5,277 bases of DNA from Bacteroidota bacterium. Lineage in GTDB: Bacteria; Bacteroidota; Bacteroidia; Bacteroidales; JADFUO01. The notes below the pieces were generated by a model that worked only from the letters and a program-made list of their open reading frames with translations, was not told the DNA's origin and did no database searches. Shown one piece after another: positions 1 to 5,195 of this stretch. The first letter of the stretch is position 1; each line of letters starts with the position of its first letter. The position numbers were made by a program, and so were the translations under genes. The DNA lies in contig JAUWKH010000143.1 in NCBI GenBank assembly GCA_030614305.1, positions 1 through 5,277 on the forward strand, written 5' to 3'.

Positions 1-772
1 TACATATAGCAATATTTTTTGAAATTTTAAATCCCCATTTTTTTGCATCCTGCAAGTTGTTGTAATGTGTTTTACCCGGAAGTTTATCTCCTAAAAGATA
101 ATATAAAATGCAATCAAGCGGACGTTTGGCTACTTCAGCAGAATCCTGCATTTTTAATGTTCCTGATGCAGCGTTTCTCGGATTTGCAAAAGGATCTTCT
201 CCAATTTCAATCCTTTCATCATTAAGCTTTTTAAATCCGTGATGAGGATAATAAATCTCTCCTCTTATCTCAAATTCATCAGGAAAATCACCATGTAATT
301 TAATAGGAATACTTCTAATAGTTTTAACATTTGCAATTACATCATCTCCCCTGATTCCGTCGCCCCGTGTTACTGCTTGTGTTAATATACCATTTTTGTA
401 AATCAAACAAATAGCAACTCCATCGTATTTTAGTTCGCATACATACTCAACTCTATGTTCGATAATTTTTTTAACTCTTTTTTCAAAATCCCTGACTTCG
501 TCTTCAGAATAAGTATTACTAAGCGAAAGCATTGGATACTTATGAGTAACCTGCTTGAATTCTTTTGTTATTTCGCCACCGACACGTTGAGTAGGGGAGT
601 CAGGTTTAATCAGTTCGGGAAATTGCTTTTCAAGGTCGATCAGCTCATCTAAAAGCAAGTCAAAATCATAATCACTGATAACAGGATTTGAAAGAACATA
701 GTAATTATAATTATGCTTTTCAATTTCTTCGGATAATTTCCTGATTTTTATTTTGGCTTCTTCTTTGTTCAT
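1..772 (-). CDS. ligA: NAD+-dependent DNA ligase LigA, N-terminal 257 residues (runs off left edge)
   Basis: LigA seals nicks in duplex DNA during replication and repair, using NAD+ to form a ligase-AMP intermediate. Translating the minus strand from the ATG at 772-770 gives an open frame of 257 codons to the window edge. The N-terminal NMN-binding region (domain Ia, about residues 1-65) is recognisable from [21 protein letters not shown] at about 20-40. The adenylation domain follows, with the catalytic motif ELKYDG at 113-118. The nucleophilic lysine is K115, the same number as in E. coli LigA. RGDG (136-139), EIRGE (168-172) and [12 protein letters not shown] (195-206) are further nucleotidyltransferase motifs. 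The OB-fold, zinc finger, helix-hairpin-helix and BRCT parts must lie beyond the left edge, since the family is usually about 660-700 residues. An ATG six bases further upstream is out of frame and soon meets a stop, so 772 is the preferred start. There is no Shine-Dalgarno sequence, as is usual in Bacteroidota. Identification is very secure. Confidence 0.97.
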   Translation of the reverse strand, partial: MNKEEAKIKIRKLSEEIEKHNYNYYVLSNPVISDYDFDLLLDELIDLEKQFPELIKPDSPTQRVGGEITKEFKQVTHKYPMLSLSNTYSEDEVRDFEKRVKKIIEHRVEYVCELKYDGVAICLIYKNGILTQAVTRGDGIRGDDVIANVKTIRSIPIKLHGDFPDEFEIRGEIYYPHHGFKKLNDERIEIGEDPFANPRNAASGTLKMQDSAEVAKRPLDCILYYLLGDKLPGKTHYNNLQDAKKWGFKISKNIAIC

Positions 773-795
773 AAATTCATTAAAAATATTACAAA

Positions 796-825
796 ATAAA
801 ATCTTGTTTTTTCAACAAATTTTAT
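796..825 (-). other. AT-only hairpin in the ligA upstream region
   Basis: Bases 796-808 (ataaaatcttgtt) and 814-825 (aacaaattttat) are inverted repeats. They pair over 12 bp with a single bulged C at 803 and a 5-base loop. The hairpin lies 24 bases in front of the ligA start. Read on the minus strand it is followed by a U-rich run. It could be a weak terminator for transcription arriving from the glycosyltransferase gene, or a 5'-leader structure of ligA. The stem is almost entirely A-T, so stability is low and chance is possible in such AT-rich DNA. Confidence 0.35.
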
Positions 826-844
826 TTCGGTTAAAAACTTTTAT

Positions 845-898
845 CCCATATGGGCCCATGCGGGCTAATGAAACGAAGTGAATCCGTATGGACTTCGT
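845..898. repeat. GC-richer palindromic island between the glycosyltransferase and ligA
   Basis: In an otherwise AT-rich spacer, this stretch packs several self-complementary elements. They are cccatatggg (845-854, perfect 10-bp palindrome), tgggccca (851-858, perfect 8-bp palindrome overlapping it), gccc/gggc (854-857 with 862-865) and acgaagt/acttcgt (873-879 with 892-898, 7-bp stem, 12-base loop). A second acttcg at 906-911 offers an alternative partner for cgaagt at 874-879. It lies 51-104 bases downstream of the glycosyltransferase stop codon and could act as that gene's transcription end. No good U-run follows the stem on the minus strand, so a canonical intrinsic terminator is not supported. 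The layout resembles a small dispersed palindromic element, which is inference. Confidence 0.45.
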
Positions 899-910
899 GT
901 CGTTTACTTC

Positions 911-947
911 GCTTCACTTTTCACTTTTTACTTTTATCTTTTATCTT
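911..947. repeat. Degenerate AAAAGTA/AAAAGATA low-complexity tract immediately after the glycosyltransferase stop
   Basis: Read on the minus strand, this is a run of short A-rich units of the types AAAAGATA, AAAAGTA and AAAAGTGA, starting a few bases after the TAG stop of the glycosyltransferase gene and running into the palindromic island. A similar tract sits just upstream of the same gene at 2491-2516, in the opposite relative orientation. It looks like a decayed simple-sequence repeat. No coding capacity is evident. Confidence 0.4.
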
Positions 948-948
948 G

Positions 949-2475
949 CTACTGCATATTTGGGTAAACATCAGTATTCCTGTATATAAAAATAATCTGA
1001 TTTGCATTTATCGGATTAAGCCAATGCATAATATCATCAACAAAACCGGGTTCAATAGTTGTTTCGTATTCAAGATTCGGCAAAACGGTTTTAATTGAAT
1101 TAACACGGTTATTAATATTTTTTCCTTCAAAAAACAAAACAAATCCCGGAGTTGTATTTTTTCCAATCCAGGTTATTTCATGATATACTTTAAGAGATAT
1201 TTGTTGTGTTACCCAGTATTCACTAGTCCACTGATTTAAATAGAATTTCGGGCAAATTTTTGCATTATCATTATTTGTGTCTTCAAGTAAAATATATTTT
1301 ATGTTTTTATATTTTGAAAGATAAACCATTGACTCAACCCGTGCTTTTTTTGAATACATTGTTGATATAACCGGTAATAAAATCAAATTTATTATCCAGA
1401 AAAATATCCAGCAAGCTTTTAATAATTTTTTATTCCTGTCCCAGAACTTTGATTTTTCAACAAATTTATTCCATCCTACAATTCCAAGTATAATAATAAA
1501 AGGTATTATCGGTAAGATAAAACGTTCCTGTTTGTTTGGAAAATATGAATGAAAAACAAGAAATAATATTGTTGGCAGGAAAATAAGAAAATGCTTTTTC
1601 CACGTTCTGAGAAATCCGTAAAATAAGAAGAAACTGACAGGTGGTATTAAAATTCCCAAAATCAACAACAAATAACTATACCATGCAATTACGTTATAAT
1701 TATATGCATTTTCAACATTATACCTGATATATTCGTTAAGCTCGGCAAAAGGGTAACCCCAAATAAAAATATCAATAATTCCCTGAATAAGGAATACAGA
1801 TATAGCAAATCCAACTCCCAATCCGATTGCTTCCTTCCATTTTTTTTGGATCAATAAAGCTAAGCCAACTCCTCCTGTAAATATTATTGTTTGGTATCTG
1901 ACGGAAAATGCCAGTCCCAAAATAAAACCTGCAAATAAACTAAAAAAAATGATTTTGTTTGTTTTGTGTGAAATTAATATCCAGATTCCATATAATAAAA
2001 AAGGAATACAAGTTACTTCTACAAGATTACGGACACTTAAGAACGGCATAAACCAAAGGACAGCAAGCAAGAATCCAACGGTTTTAGCAGAGTTTTTATC
2101 ATAAAGTTTTGCTGTGATTTTATATCCGAGAATAACTGTAAGAAGTGAGAAAACAGCATGTAAAAACCGCACAATAAACATTTTAAATTGCGGGTCATTA
2201 ATCCCAATAAAATCAATAAAAGATAAAAGCAGGTAATGTAATCCTACATAAAAAAAACTATGTCCGGTTGGTCCTGTATTACCTCTACTGCCAGGTAGCC
2301 AGTTGTTATAATCCATTCCGTCAACCCACGATTGTGCAGCTTCTATCACTAAAAAGTGATCATCGTGCATTCCGAACCCTTTTGAAAAAATTACTGCAAG
2401 CAATCTAAAAAATATTGCAGCAATAATAATTACAGTTAACGGCTTTTCATTCCAATATTTTTTTAATATCTGCAT
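949..2475 (-). CDS. GT-C fold membrane glycosyltransferase, GT22 (Alg9/PIG-B mannosyltransferase)-like
   Basis: This 508-residue integral membrane protein probably transfers a sugar from a polyprenyl-phosphate donor to a glycan or lipid on the periplasmic face. Roughly ten to twelve hydrophobic segments span about residues 13-371, and a soluble domain of about 135 residues follows at the C-terminus. The first extracytoplasmic loop carries the GT-C acidic motif (MHDDHF, D38 and D39). SVRYQT (191-196) resembles the R-x-Q region of the GT22 family. GYPFAELNEYIRYNV (240-254) resembles the loop that in Alg9/PIG proteins precedes a conserved N-V. HSYFPNKQERFILPIIP (309-325) closely matches the family's HxxxHKEERFxxPxxP signature, with N314 in place of the second His. 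The ATG at 2475-2473 is the first in frame; no Shine-Dalgarno is visible. Gene neighbours (USPs upstream, ligA downstream) give no clue to the acceptor. The family placement is good. Mannose as the sugar, and the glycan made, are not established from sequence. Confidence 0.82.
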   Translation of the reverse strand: MQILKKYWNEKPLTVIIIAAIFFRLLAVIFSKGFGMHDDHFLVIEAAQSWVDGMDYNNWLPGSRGNTGPTGHSFFYVGLHYLLLSFIDFIGINDPQFKMFIVRFLHAVFSLLTVILGYKITAKLYDKNSAKTVGFLLAVLWFMPFLSVRNLVEVTCIPFLLYGIWILISHKTNKIIFFSLFAGFILGLAFSVRYQTIIFTGGVGLALLIQKKWKEAIGLGVGFAISVFLIQGIIDIFIWGYPFAELNEYIRYNVENAYNYNVIAWYSYLLLILGILIPPVSFFLFYGFLRTWKKHFLIFLPTILFLVFHSYFPNKQERFILPIIPFIIILGIVGWNKFVEKSKFWDRNKKLLKACWIFFWIINLILLPVISTMYSKKARVESMVYLSKYKNIKYILLEDTNNDNAKICPKFYLNQWTSEYWVTQQISLKVYHEITWIGKNTTPGFVLFFEGKNINNRVNSIKTVLPNLEYETTIEPGFVDDIMHWLNPINANQIIFIYRNTDVYPNMQ

Positions 2476-2490
2476 GTAAGTTTTAATTAA

Positions 2491-2516
2491 GACAAAAGTA
2501 AAAAGATAAAAGTAAA
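2491..2516. repeat. A-rich AAAAGTA/AAAAGATA tract upstream of the glycosyltransferase
   Basis: The plus strand reads as alternating caaaagta, aaaagata and aaagtaaa units. It shares a stretch like aagataaaagtaaa with the reverse complement of the tract at 911-947, so the glycosyltransferase gene is bracketed by similar low-complexity tracts in inverted orientation. It overlaps the possible -7 promoter element at 2493-2500. Confidence 0.35.
2493..2500 (-). promoter_or_regulatory. Possible gene-proximal -7 element (TACTTTTG) of the glycosyltransferase
   Basis: On the minus strand this reads TACTTTTG, a full match to the Bacteroidota -7 consensus TAnnTTTG, ending 18 bases before the ATG. No TTG is seen at the expected -33 position about 19 bases further upstream, and the match lies in a simple A-rich tract, so it may be fortuitous. 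Confidence 0.25.
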
Positions 2517-2587
2517 TAAATTTTTTATTCGTTTAAAATTAAATCCACTTTTAATGGGAATTCATTCTTGATCTTATCTTGCATTAA

Positions 2588-2618
2588 CAAAAATAATACA
2601 ATAAAAAAAGCCGACAAA
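2588..2618 (-). promoter_or_regulatory. Bacteroidota-type promoter (TTTG - 19 nt - TATTTTTG) reading toward the glycosyltransferase
   Basis: On the minus strand, TTTG at 2618-2615 is followed after exactly 19 bases by TATTTTTG at 2595-2588. This matches the two-part Bacteroidota consensus (-33 TTTG, -7 TAnnTTTG) in sequence and spacing, and it is the best promoter match in the window. Transcription would begin near 2581 and give a leader of about 105 bases before the glycosyltransferase ATG. The -33 element and spacer overlap the terminator at 2603-2635, a compact arrangement in which one transcript ends and the next begins. High A+T content raises the chance-match rate. Confidence 0.45.
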
Positions 2619-2635
2619 AAATTACCGGCTTTTTT
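2603..2635 (-). terminator. Intrinsic terminator after the universal stress protein operon
   Basis: aaaaaagccg (2604-2613) and cggctttttt (2626-2635) form a perfect 10-bp inverted repeat with a GCCG/CGGC core and a 12-base loop. Read on the minus strand, the hairpin ends in a run of seven T (2609-2603). It lies 21 bases beyond the stop codon of the downstream universal stress protein gene. The A/T flanks make it nearly symmetrical, so it could work in both directions, though no plus-strand gene is present to use it. Confidence 0.85.
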
Positions 2636-2655
2636 AAAATTTTATTTTTAAAAAA

Positions 2656-3522
2656 TTAAATTAAAGTAATATATTCATAATATACCGAACCACATTCCAC
2701 AGGATTTATACACATTACAGGAATCTGGGCTTGGTTGAACATTATTTTTTCGTCCCATGACCCTAAATCAAAATCAGGTGAATACATATCCGGTCCGGTC
2801 AGTATCATTATTAAATCAGCATTATTTTGAACAGCATAGGTTAATAATTGTTTTGTGAAATTTGCTTTTTTTTCTGCCTGAATTAACTTATAGTCAACAT
2901 CAGACTTTTTAAAAGCTTCCTCAACTTGTTTTGTTATGATCTTGATTCTGCTTAGAAGTCCGGGATCGGTTTGCTCTTGCTGGAAAATATGAATTGTTGA
3001 ATTGAATTTTTTCCCAATATAAATTGCCCAGTTCAGTTTTTGCCTTGCTTCGGTAAAATCATTAATTGGGAACACAATATTTTTATATCCATCACCAAAA
3101 GCACGTTTTTGAACCACTATTGTCGGGACCGGAGCATTTGTTATAACTTTTAAAGCGTGGCTTCCAAACAGATGTTGAAGACCTTTTTTTCCATGTGTAC
3201 CTAAAATTATAAGTTGTGCTTTAATATCAGAAGCTGTTTTATGAATTATATTAAAAATACTTCCTTCTTTATACAAATATTCAACTTCAACCTTTGTATT
3301 CTCATAAATTTTATCAGCAATAGCTTTGAGCTTTTTTTCAATCGCCTGAATGCTCTCATTCTCCTTTTTGAGTTGAGTTTTTGTTTCACGGTTTATTACG
3401 TGCAACAAACAAACTTTATAATTAAGATATTCGGCTATTTCTACCCCATGATCAATAGCGTTTTGACAAACTTCTGAAAAGTCTGTCGGAACTAAAATAA
3501 CATCATTTAATTTTTCTTTCAT
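2656..3522 (-). CDS. Universal stress protein with two UspA domains (second gene of the pair)
   Basis: This is a cytoplasmic universal stress protein of 288 residues, made of two UspA-like domains (about 6-138 and 147-274). Domain 1 has the hallmarks of a nucleotide-binding USP. These are the VPTDFS strand-loop with D14, LLHV (39-42), and the ATP-binding loop G108-T-H-G111 followed by G120-S121, ending in a VPTIVVQK strand. The gap between the second and third glycines is 8 residues, where the usual motif is G-2x-G-9x-G(S/T). Domain 2 keeps the fold pattern (NIVFPIND, ADLIMILT, IPVMCINP) but lacks the glycine loop, so it probably does not bind ATP. It starts 11 bases after the stop of its paralogue at 3534-4373, which implies one operon, and is followed by a strong terminator. 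The start is supported by alignment with the paralogue: both have VPTDFS at residues 11-16. The signal sensed and the partner are unknown. Confidence 0.93.
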   Translation of the reverse strand: MKEKLNDVILVPTDFSEVCQNAIDHGVEIAEYLNYKVCLLHVINRETKTQLKKENESIQAIEKKLKAIADKIYENTKVEVEYLYKEGSIFNIIHKTASDIKAQLIILGTHGKKGLQHLFGSHALKVITNAPVPTIVVQKRAFGDGYKNIVFPINDFTEARQKLNWAIYIGKKFNSTIHIFQQEQTDPGLLSRIKIITKQVEEAFKKSDVDYKLIQAEKKANFTKQLLTYAVQNNADLIMILTGPDMYSPDFDLGSWDEKIMFNQAQIPVMCINPVECGSVYYEYITLI

Positions 3523-3533
3523 ATTTAATTAAA

Positions 3534-4373
3534 TTATCTTGAAATAATCTTTTTCCAGTTAACATCACGTGGGTTAATACACATAACGGGTATTTGTGAA
3601 GTATTAAAAATCATATCTTCATCATAGCTTCCCAAAATATATTTTTTCAAACCTTTATCAGGGTTTGTCATGATCATAATTAGTTCTGAGTTAATTGATG
3701 TTGCATAATCAATTACTTGTTTTGAAAAATTTGTTGTCTTTTCAGCAAACTTGATTGAAAAATCTATATCATTTGCTTTAAAGTGTTCGGTAATTAATAG
3801 TACTGCATCATCAATCTTTTCACCTTCCAATTGAAAAATATTAATTTTGGCATTAAATTTTTGTGCAATTAAAGCAGCCCATTTGGTTTTTTCCCATGGT
3901 CCCCAATCGCTTGTAATCGGTAAAACCATGTTATTGTATCCTTTATCAAAAATTCGTTTCTGAACTATAATAACCGGCACATTTGAACTTGTAACAACTT
4001 TAAGTGCGAAACTTCCTGTAATTTTTTGCATTCCAATTTTACCGTGGGTGCCGAGATATATAAAATACGCACCAATTTCTTTAGAAACATCACTGATAGT
4101 TGTAAAAATATTACCTTCACGGGCAATTGTTTCAACTTCAATATTATATTCTTCAATTATTTTATCAGCAATATTATTTAATTTTTCAATAATATTTTCT
4201 TCACCTAAGTTTTTCTTTTTTAAATCTGCTTTTGTGATTTTATCAATAACGTGTAAAATGCACAATTTGAAATTTAAATATTTTGCTGTTCCGGCAGCTT
4301 GTTTAATTGCATTGGCACATACTTCAGAAAAATCTGTTGGTACCAATAAAACATTATTCATTTTTGCATCCAT
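3534..4373 (-). CDS. Universal stress protein with two UspA domains (first gene of the pair)
   Basis: This is a 279-residue tandem-domain universal stress protein and a paralogue of the next gene. The N-terminal domain (about 6-138) contains VPTDFSEVCANAI (11-23, D14), CILHVID (38-44) and the nucleotide-binding loop G108-T-H-G111...G120-S121, at exactly the same residue numbers as in its partner. The C-terminal domain (about 147-268; MVLPITSD, LIMIMTNP, IPVMCINP) lacks the glycine-rich loop and is probably non-binding. The two proteins align without gaps from residue 8 to about 141, with roughly half the positions identical by eye in the first 50, so the pair probably arose by local gene duplication. 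The start at 4373 is preferred over the ATG four codons inside (4361) because it gives the same N-terminal length as the paralogue. A possible -7 element lies 41 bases upstream. USPs of this kind respond to starvation, oxygen or stress, but the specific role here is unknown. Confidence 0.93.
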   Translation of the reverse strand: MDAKMNNVLLVPTDFSEVCANAIKQAAGTAKYLNFKLCILHVIDKITKADLKKKNLGEENIIEKLNNIADKIIEEYNIEVETIAREGNIFTTISDVSKEIGAYFIYLGTHGKIGMQKITGSFALKVVTSSNVPVIIVQKRIFDKGYNNMVLPITSDWGPWEKTKWAALIAQKFNAKINIFQLEGEKIDDAVLLITEHFKANDIDFSIKFAEKTTNFSKQVIDYATSINSELIMIMTNPDKGLKKYILGSYDEDMIFNTSQIPVMCINPRDVNWKKIISR

Positions 4374-4413
4374 ATATATATGTATTATATGTTTTTATAA
4401 TAGTTTTACAAGA

Positions 4414-4421
4414 CAAAAATA
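4414..4421 (-). promoter_or_regulatory. Possible -7 element (TATTTTTG) for the universal stress protein operon
   Basis: The minus strand reads TATTTTTG, matching TAnnTTTG, in the 77-base AT-rich gap (4374-4450) between the HD gene and the first USP gene. It would leave a leader of about 35 bases. No TTG is present at the proper upstream distance, so this is a half-match. It suggests that the USP pair can be expressed separately from the HD gene. Confidence 0.35.
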
Positions 4422-4450
4422 TAAAAATATTTTAAATTTTAAAATTTTTC

Positions 4451-5041
4451 TTATTTATTACAATTTAATAATTCTTTTATCTCGTTAAGATTTTCAATTT
4501 TCTTTTCCTGTCTGAGCGCAATTGAAGCATCTGTATAATATTTATGGTTCTCCAAAAATTCTACCTGCAGATCATACCATTGTTTAAGGTTCATTTTATT
4601 TATATTTAGAATATTCCATTCGTGCCGCAACTGGTGTGAAATCATAATAAAATCATCTCTTCCAAGATAATCAAGATCGGCATCACAAAGTATTTTCCCA
4701 AGAAATGACCTTGCATTCTGAGGAAGTTTTGTTGCTATTATCATGTTGCCGATTTCTTCAATTTCTTCAGGTGAATAATCAAATACAGGTAATATCTCCT
4801 TCATAATCTCAATTGAAGCTTCTTCATGGTCAATATATTGTCTTAACATACCAGAATCATGGAAAAGTGCTGCTGTTTTAAGCATAATTAAATCTTTTCC
4901 TTTTATGTTTTCCATTTCTGCTATTCTCACTGCTGATTCATAAACATCAAGAGTGTGTTCTATTTTGTGATATGTAAAATCCGGATTCAACTCTTTTGCA
5001 AGCTTATTTAGAATAAATTCCTTGGCATCAATTAAATTCAT
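4451..5041 (-). CDS. HD-domain phosphohydrolase
   Basis: This 196-residue soluble protein carries an HD-superfamily metal-dependent phosphohydrolase domain. The metal-binding pattern is visible in order: H25-x3-H29 (YHKIEHTLDVY), H61-D62 (ALFHDSGML), H72-E73 (IDHEEAS) and the acidic cluster D120-A-D122-L-D124 followed by YLGRDDF. IIATK at 101-105 occupies the position where such proteins often have I-x-x-T. No GYP motif follows, so it is not an HD-GYP c-di-GMP phosphodiesterase. The domain fills nearly the whole protein and there are no membrane segments, so this looks like a free-standing domain with no sensor attached. Substrate is not predictable; HD proteins act on nucleotides and other phosphoesters. 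The ATG at 5041-5039 is chosen because a possible -7 element lies 24 bases upstream. It precedes the USP pair by 77 bases on the same strand, so co-transcription is possible. Family call secure, substrate unknown. Confidence 0.88.
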   Translation of the reverse strand: MNLIDAKEFILNKLAKELNPDFTYHKIEHTLDVYESAVRIAEMENIKGKDLIMLKTAALFHDSGMLRQYIDHEEASIEIMKEILPVFDYSPEEIEEIGNMIIATKLPQNARSFLGKILCDADLDYLGRDDFIMISHQLRHEWNILNINKMNLKQWYDLQVEFLENHKYYTDASIALRQEKKIENLNEIKELLNCNK

Positions 5042-5064
5042 AAACTTATAATTATAAAATTATG

Positions 5065-5072
5065 CAAAAATA
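5065..5072 (-). promoter_or_regulatory. Possible -7 element (TATTTTTG) of the HD phosphohydrolase gene
   Basis: The minus strand reads TATTTTTG, identical to the motif in front of the USP operon, ending 23 bases before the HD gene ATG. The expected -33 TTG about 19 bases upstream is absent, so the support is only the -7 match and its sensible distance to the start. Confidence 0.35.
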
Positions 5073-5090
5073 GAAAAAAATTAATGGGTT

Positions 5091-5121
5091 CGGTTTTAAA
5101 AAGTTTTTTTGTATAAAACCG
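5091..5121 (-). terminator. Weak hairpin, possible terminator of the gene at the right edge
   Basis: cggtttta (5091-5098) and taaaaccg (5114-5121) are an 8-bp perfect inverted repeat with a 15-base A/T-rich loop. On the minus strand a T-run (5081-5074) begins about ten bases after the stem, further away than in a standard intrinsic terminator. It lies between the incomplete right-edge gene and the HD gene, so ending transcription there is plausible but weakly supported. Confidence 0.25.
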
Positions 5122-5134
5122 GAATACTAGATTC

Positions 5135-5146
5135 CGATAATTATCG
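5135..5146. repeat. Perfect 12-bp palindrome cgataattatcg
   Basis: This palindrome lies in the spacer between the right-edge gene and the HD gene, flanked by attcc (5131-5135) and ggaat (5150-5154), which are themselves complementary. Together they make a roughly 24-base imperfect dyad. It could be an operator, or part of a small dispersed intergenic element of the CGATANNTATCG type that I recall from Bacteroidota spacers. The sequence alone cannot decide. Confidence 0.4.
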
Positions 5147-5172
5147 AAAGGAATGATGGATGTTTACAATAT

Positions 5173-5195
5173 TCCATTACTCCATTACTCCATTC
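5173..5195. repeat. Tandem octamer repeat (tccattac, nearly three copies)
   Basis: tccattac occurs at 5173-5180 and 5181-5188, followed by a partial copy tccattc (5189-5195). The tract ends directly at the stop codon of the right-edge gene (5196-5198). It is a short simple repeat in non-coding DNA, possibly prone to slippage; no function is evident. Confidence 0.6.

Noticed and set aside
43..652. Short plus-strand open frames (43-225 and 455-652) within the ligA region
   Set aside because: They lie antisense to ligA, whose conserved motifs cover the whole stretch on the minus strand.
850..1098. Plus-strand open frame overlapping the palindromic island and the 3' end of the glycosyltransferase
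   Set aside because: It is largely antisense to a well-supported gene and begins in a palindromic spacer; the hydrophobic stretch comes from the T-rich low-complexity tract. No family resemblance.
941..2582. Nine-base direct repeat ttatcttgc at 941-949 and 2574-2582 flanking the glycosyltransferase, as target-site duplication
   Set aside because: Too short and too AT-rich to stand out from chance; no transposase or terminal inverted repeats of a mobile element are present.
4374..4450. Small RNA or riboswitch in the gap before the USP pair
   Set aside because: The gap is almost pure A/T with no stable stem or conserved aptamer pattern visible.
3214..4488. Other open frames overlapping the USP genes (plus strand 3214-3477 and 4048-4488; minus strand 3965-4156)
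   Set aside because: They overlap the two USP coding regions in other frames, have skewed composition and no recognisable motifs.
4451..5041. HD protein as an HD-GYP c-di-GMP phosphodiesterase
   Set aside because: The HHExxDGxGYP signature is missing; only the basic HD-superfamily residues are present.
5161..5195. Octamer repeats as a CRISPR array
   Set aside because: Units are contiguous 8-mers with no spacers; this is a simple tandem repeat.
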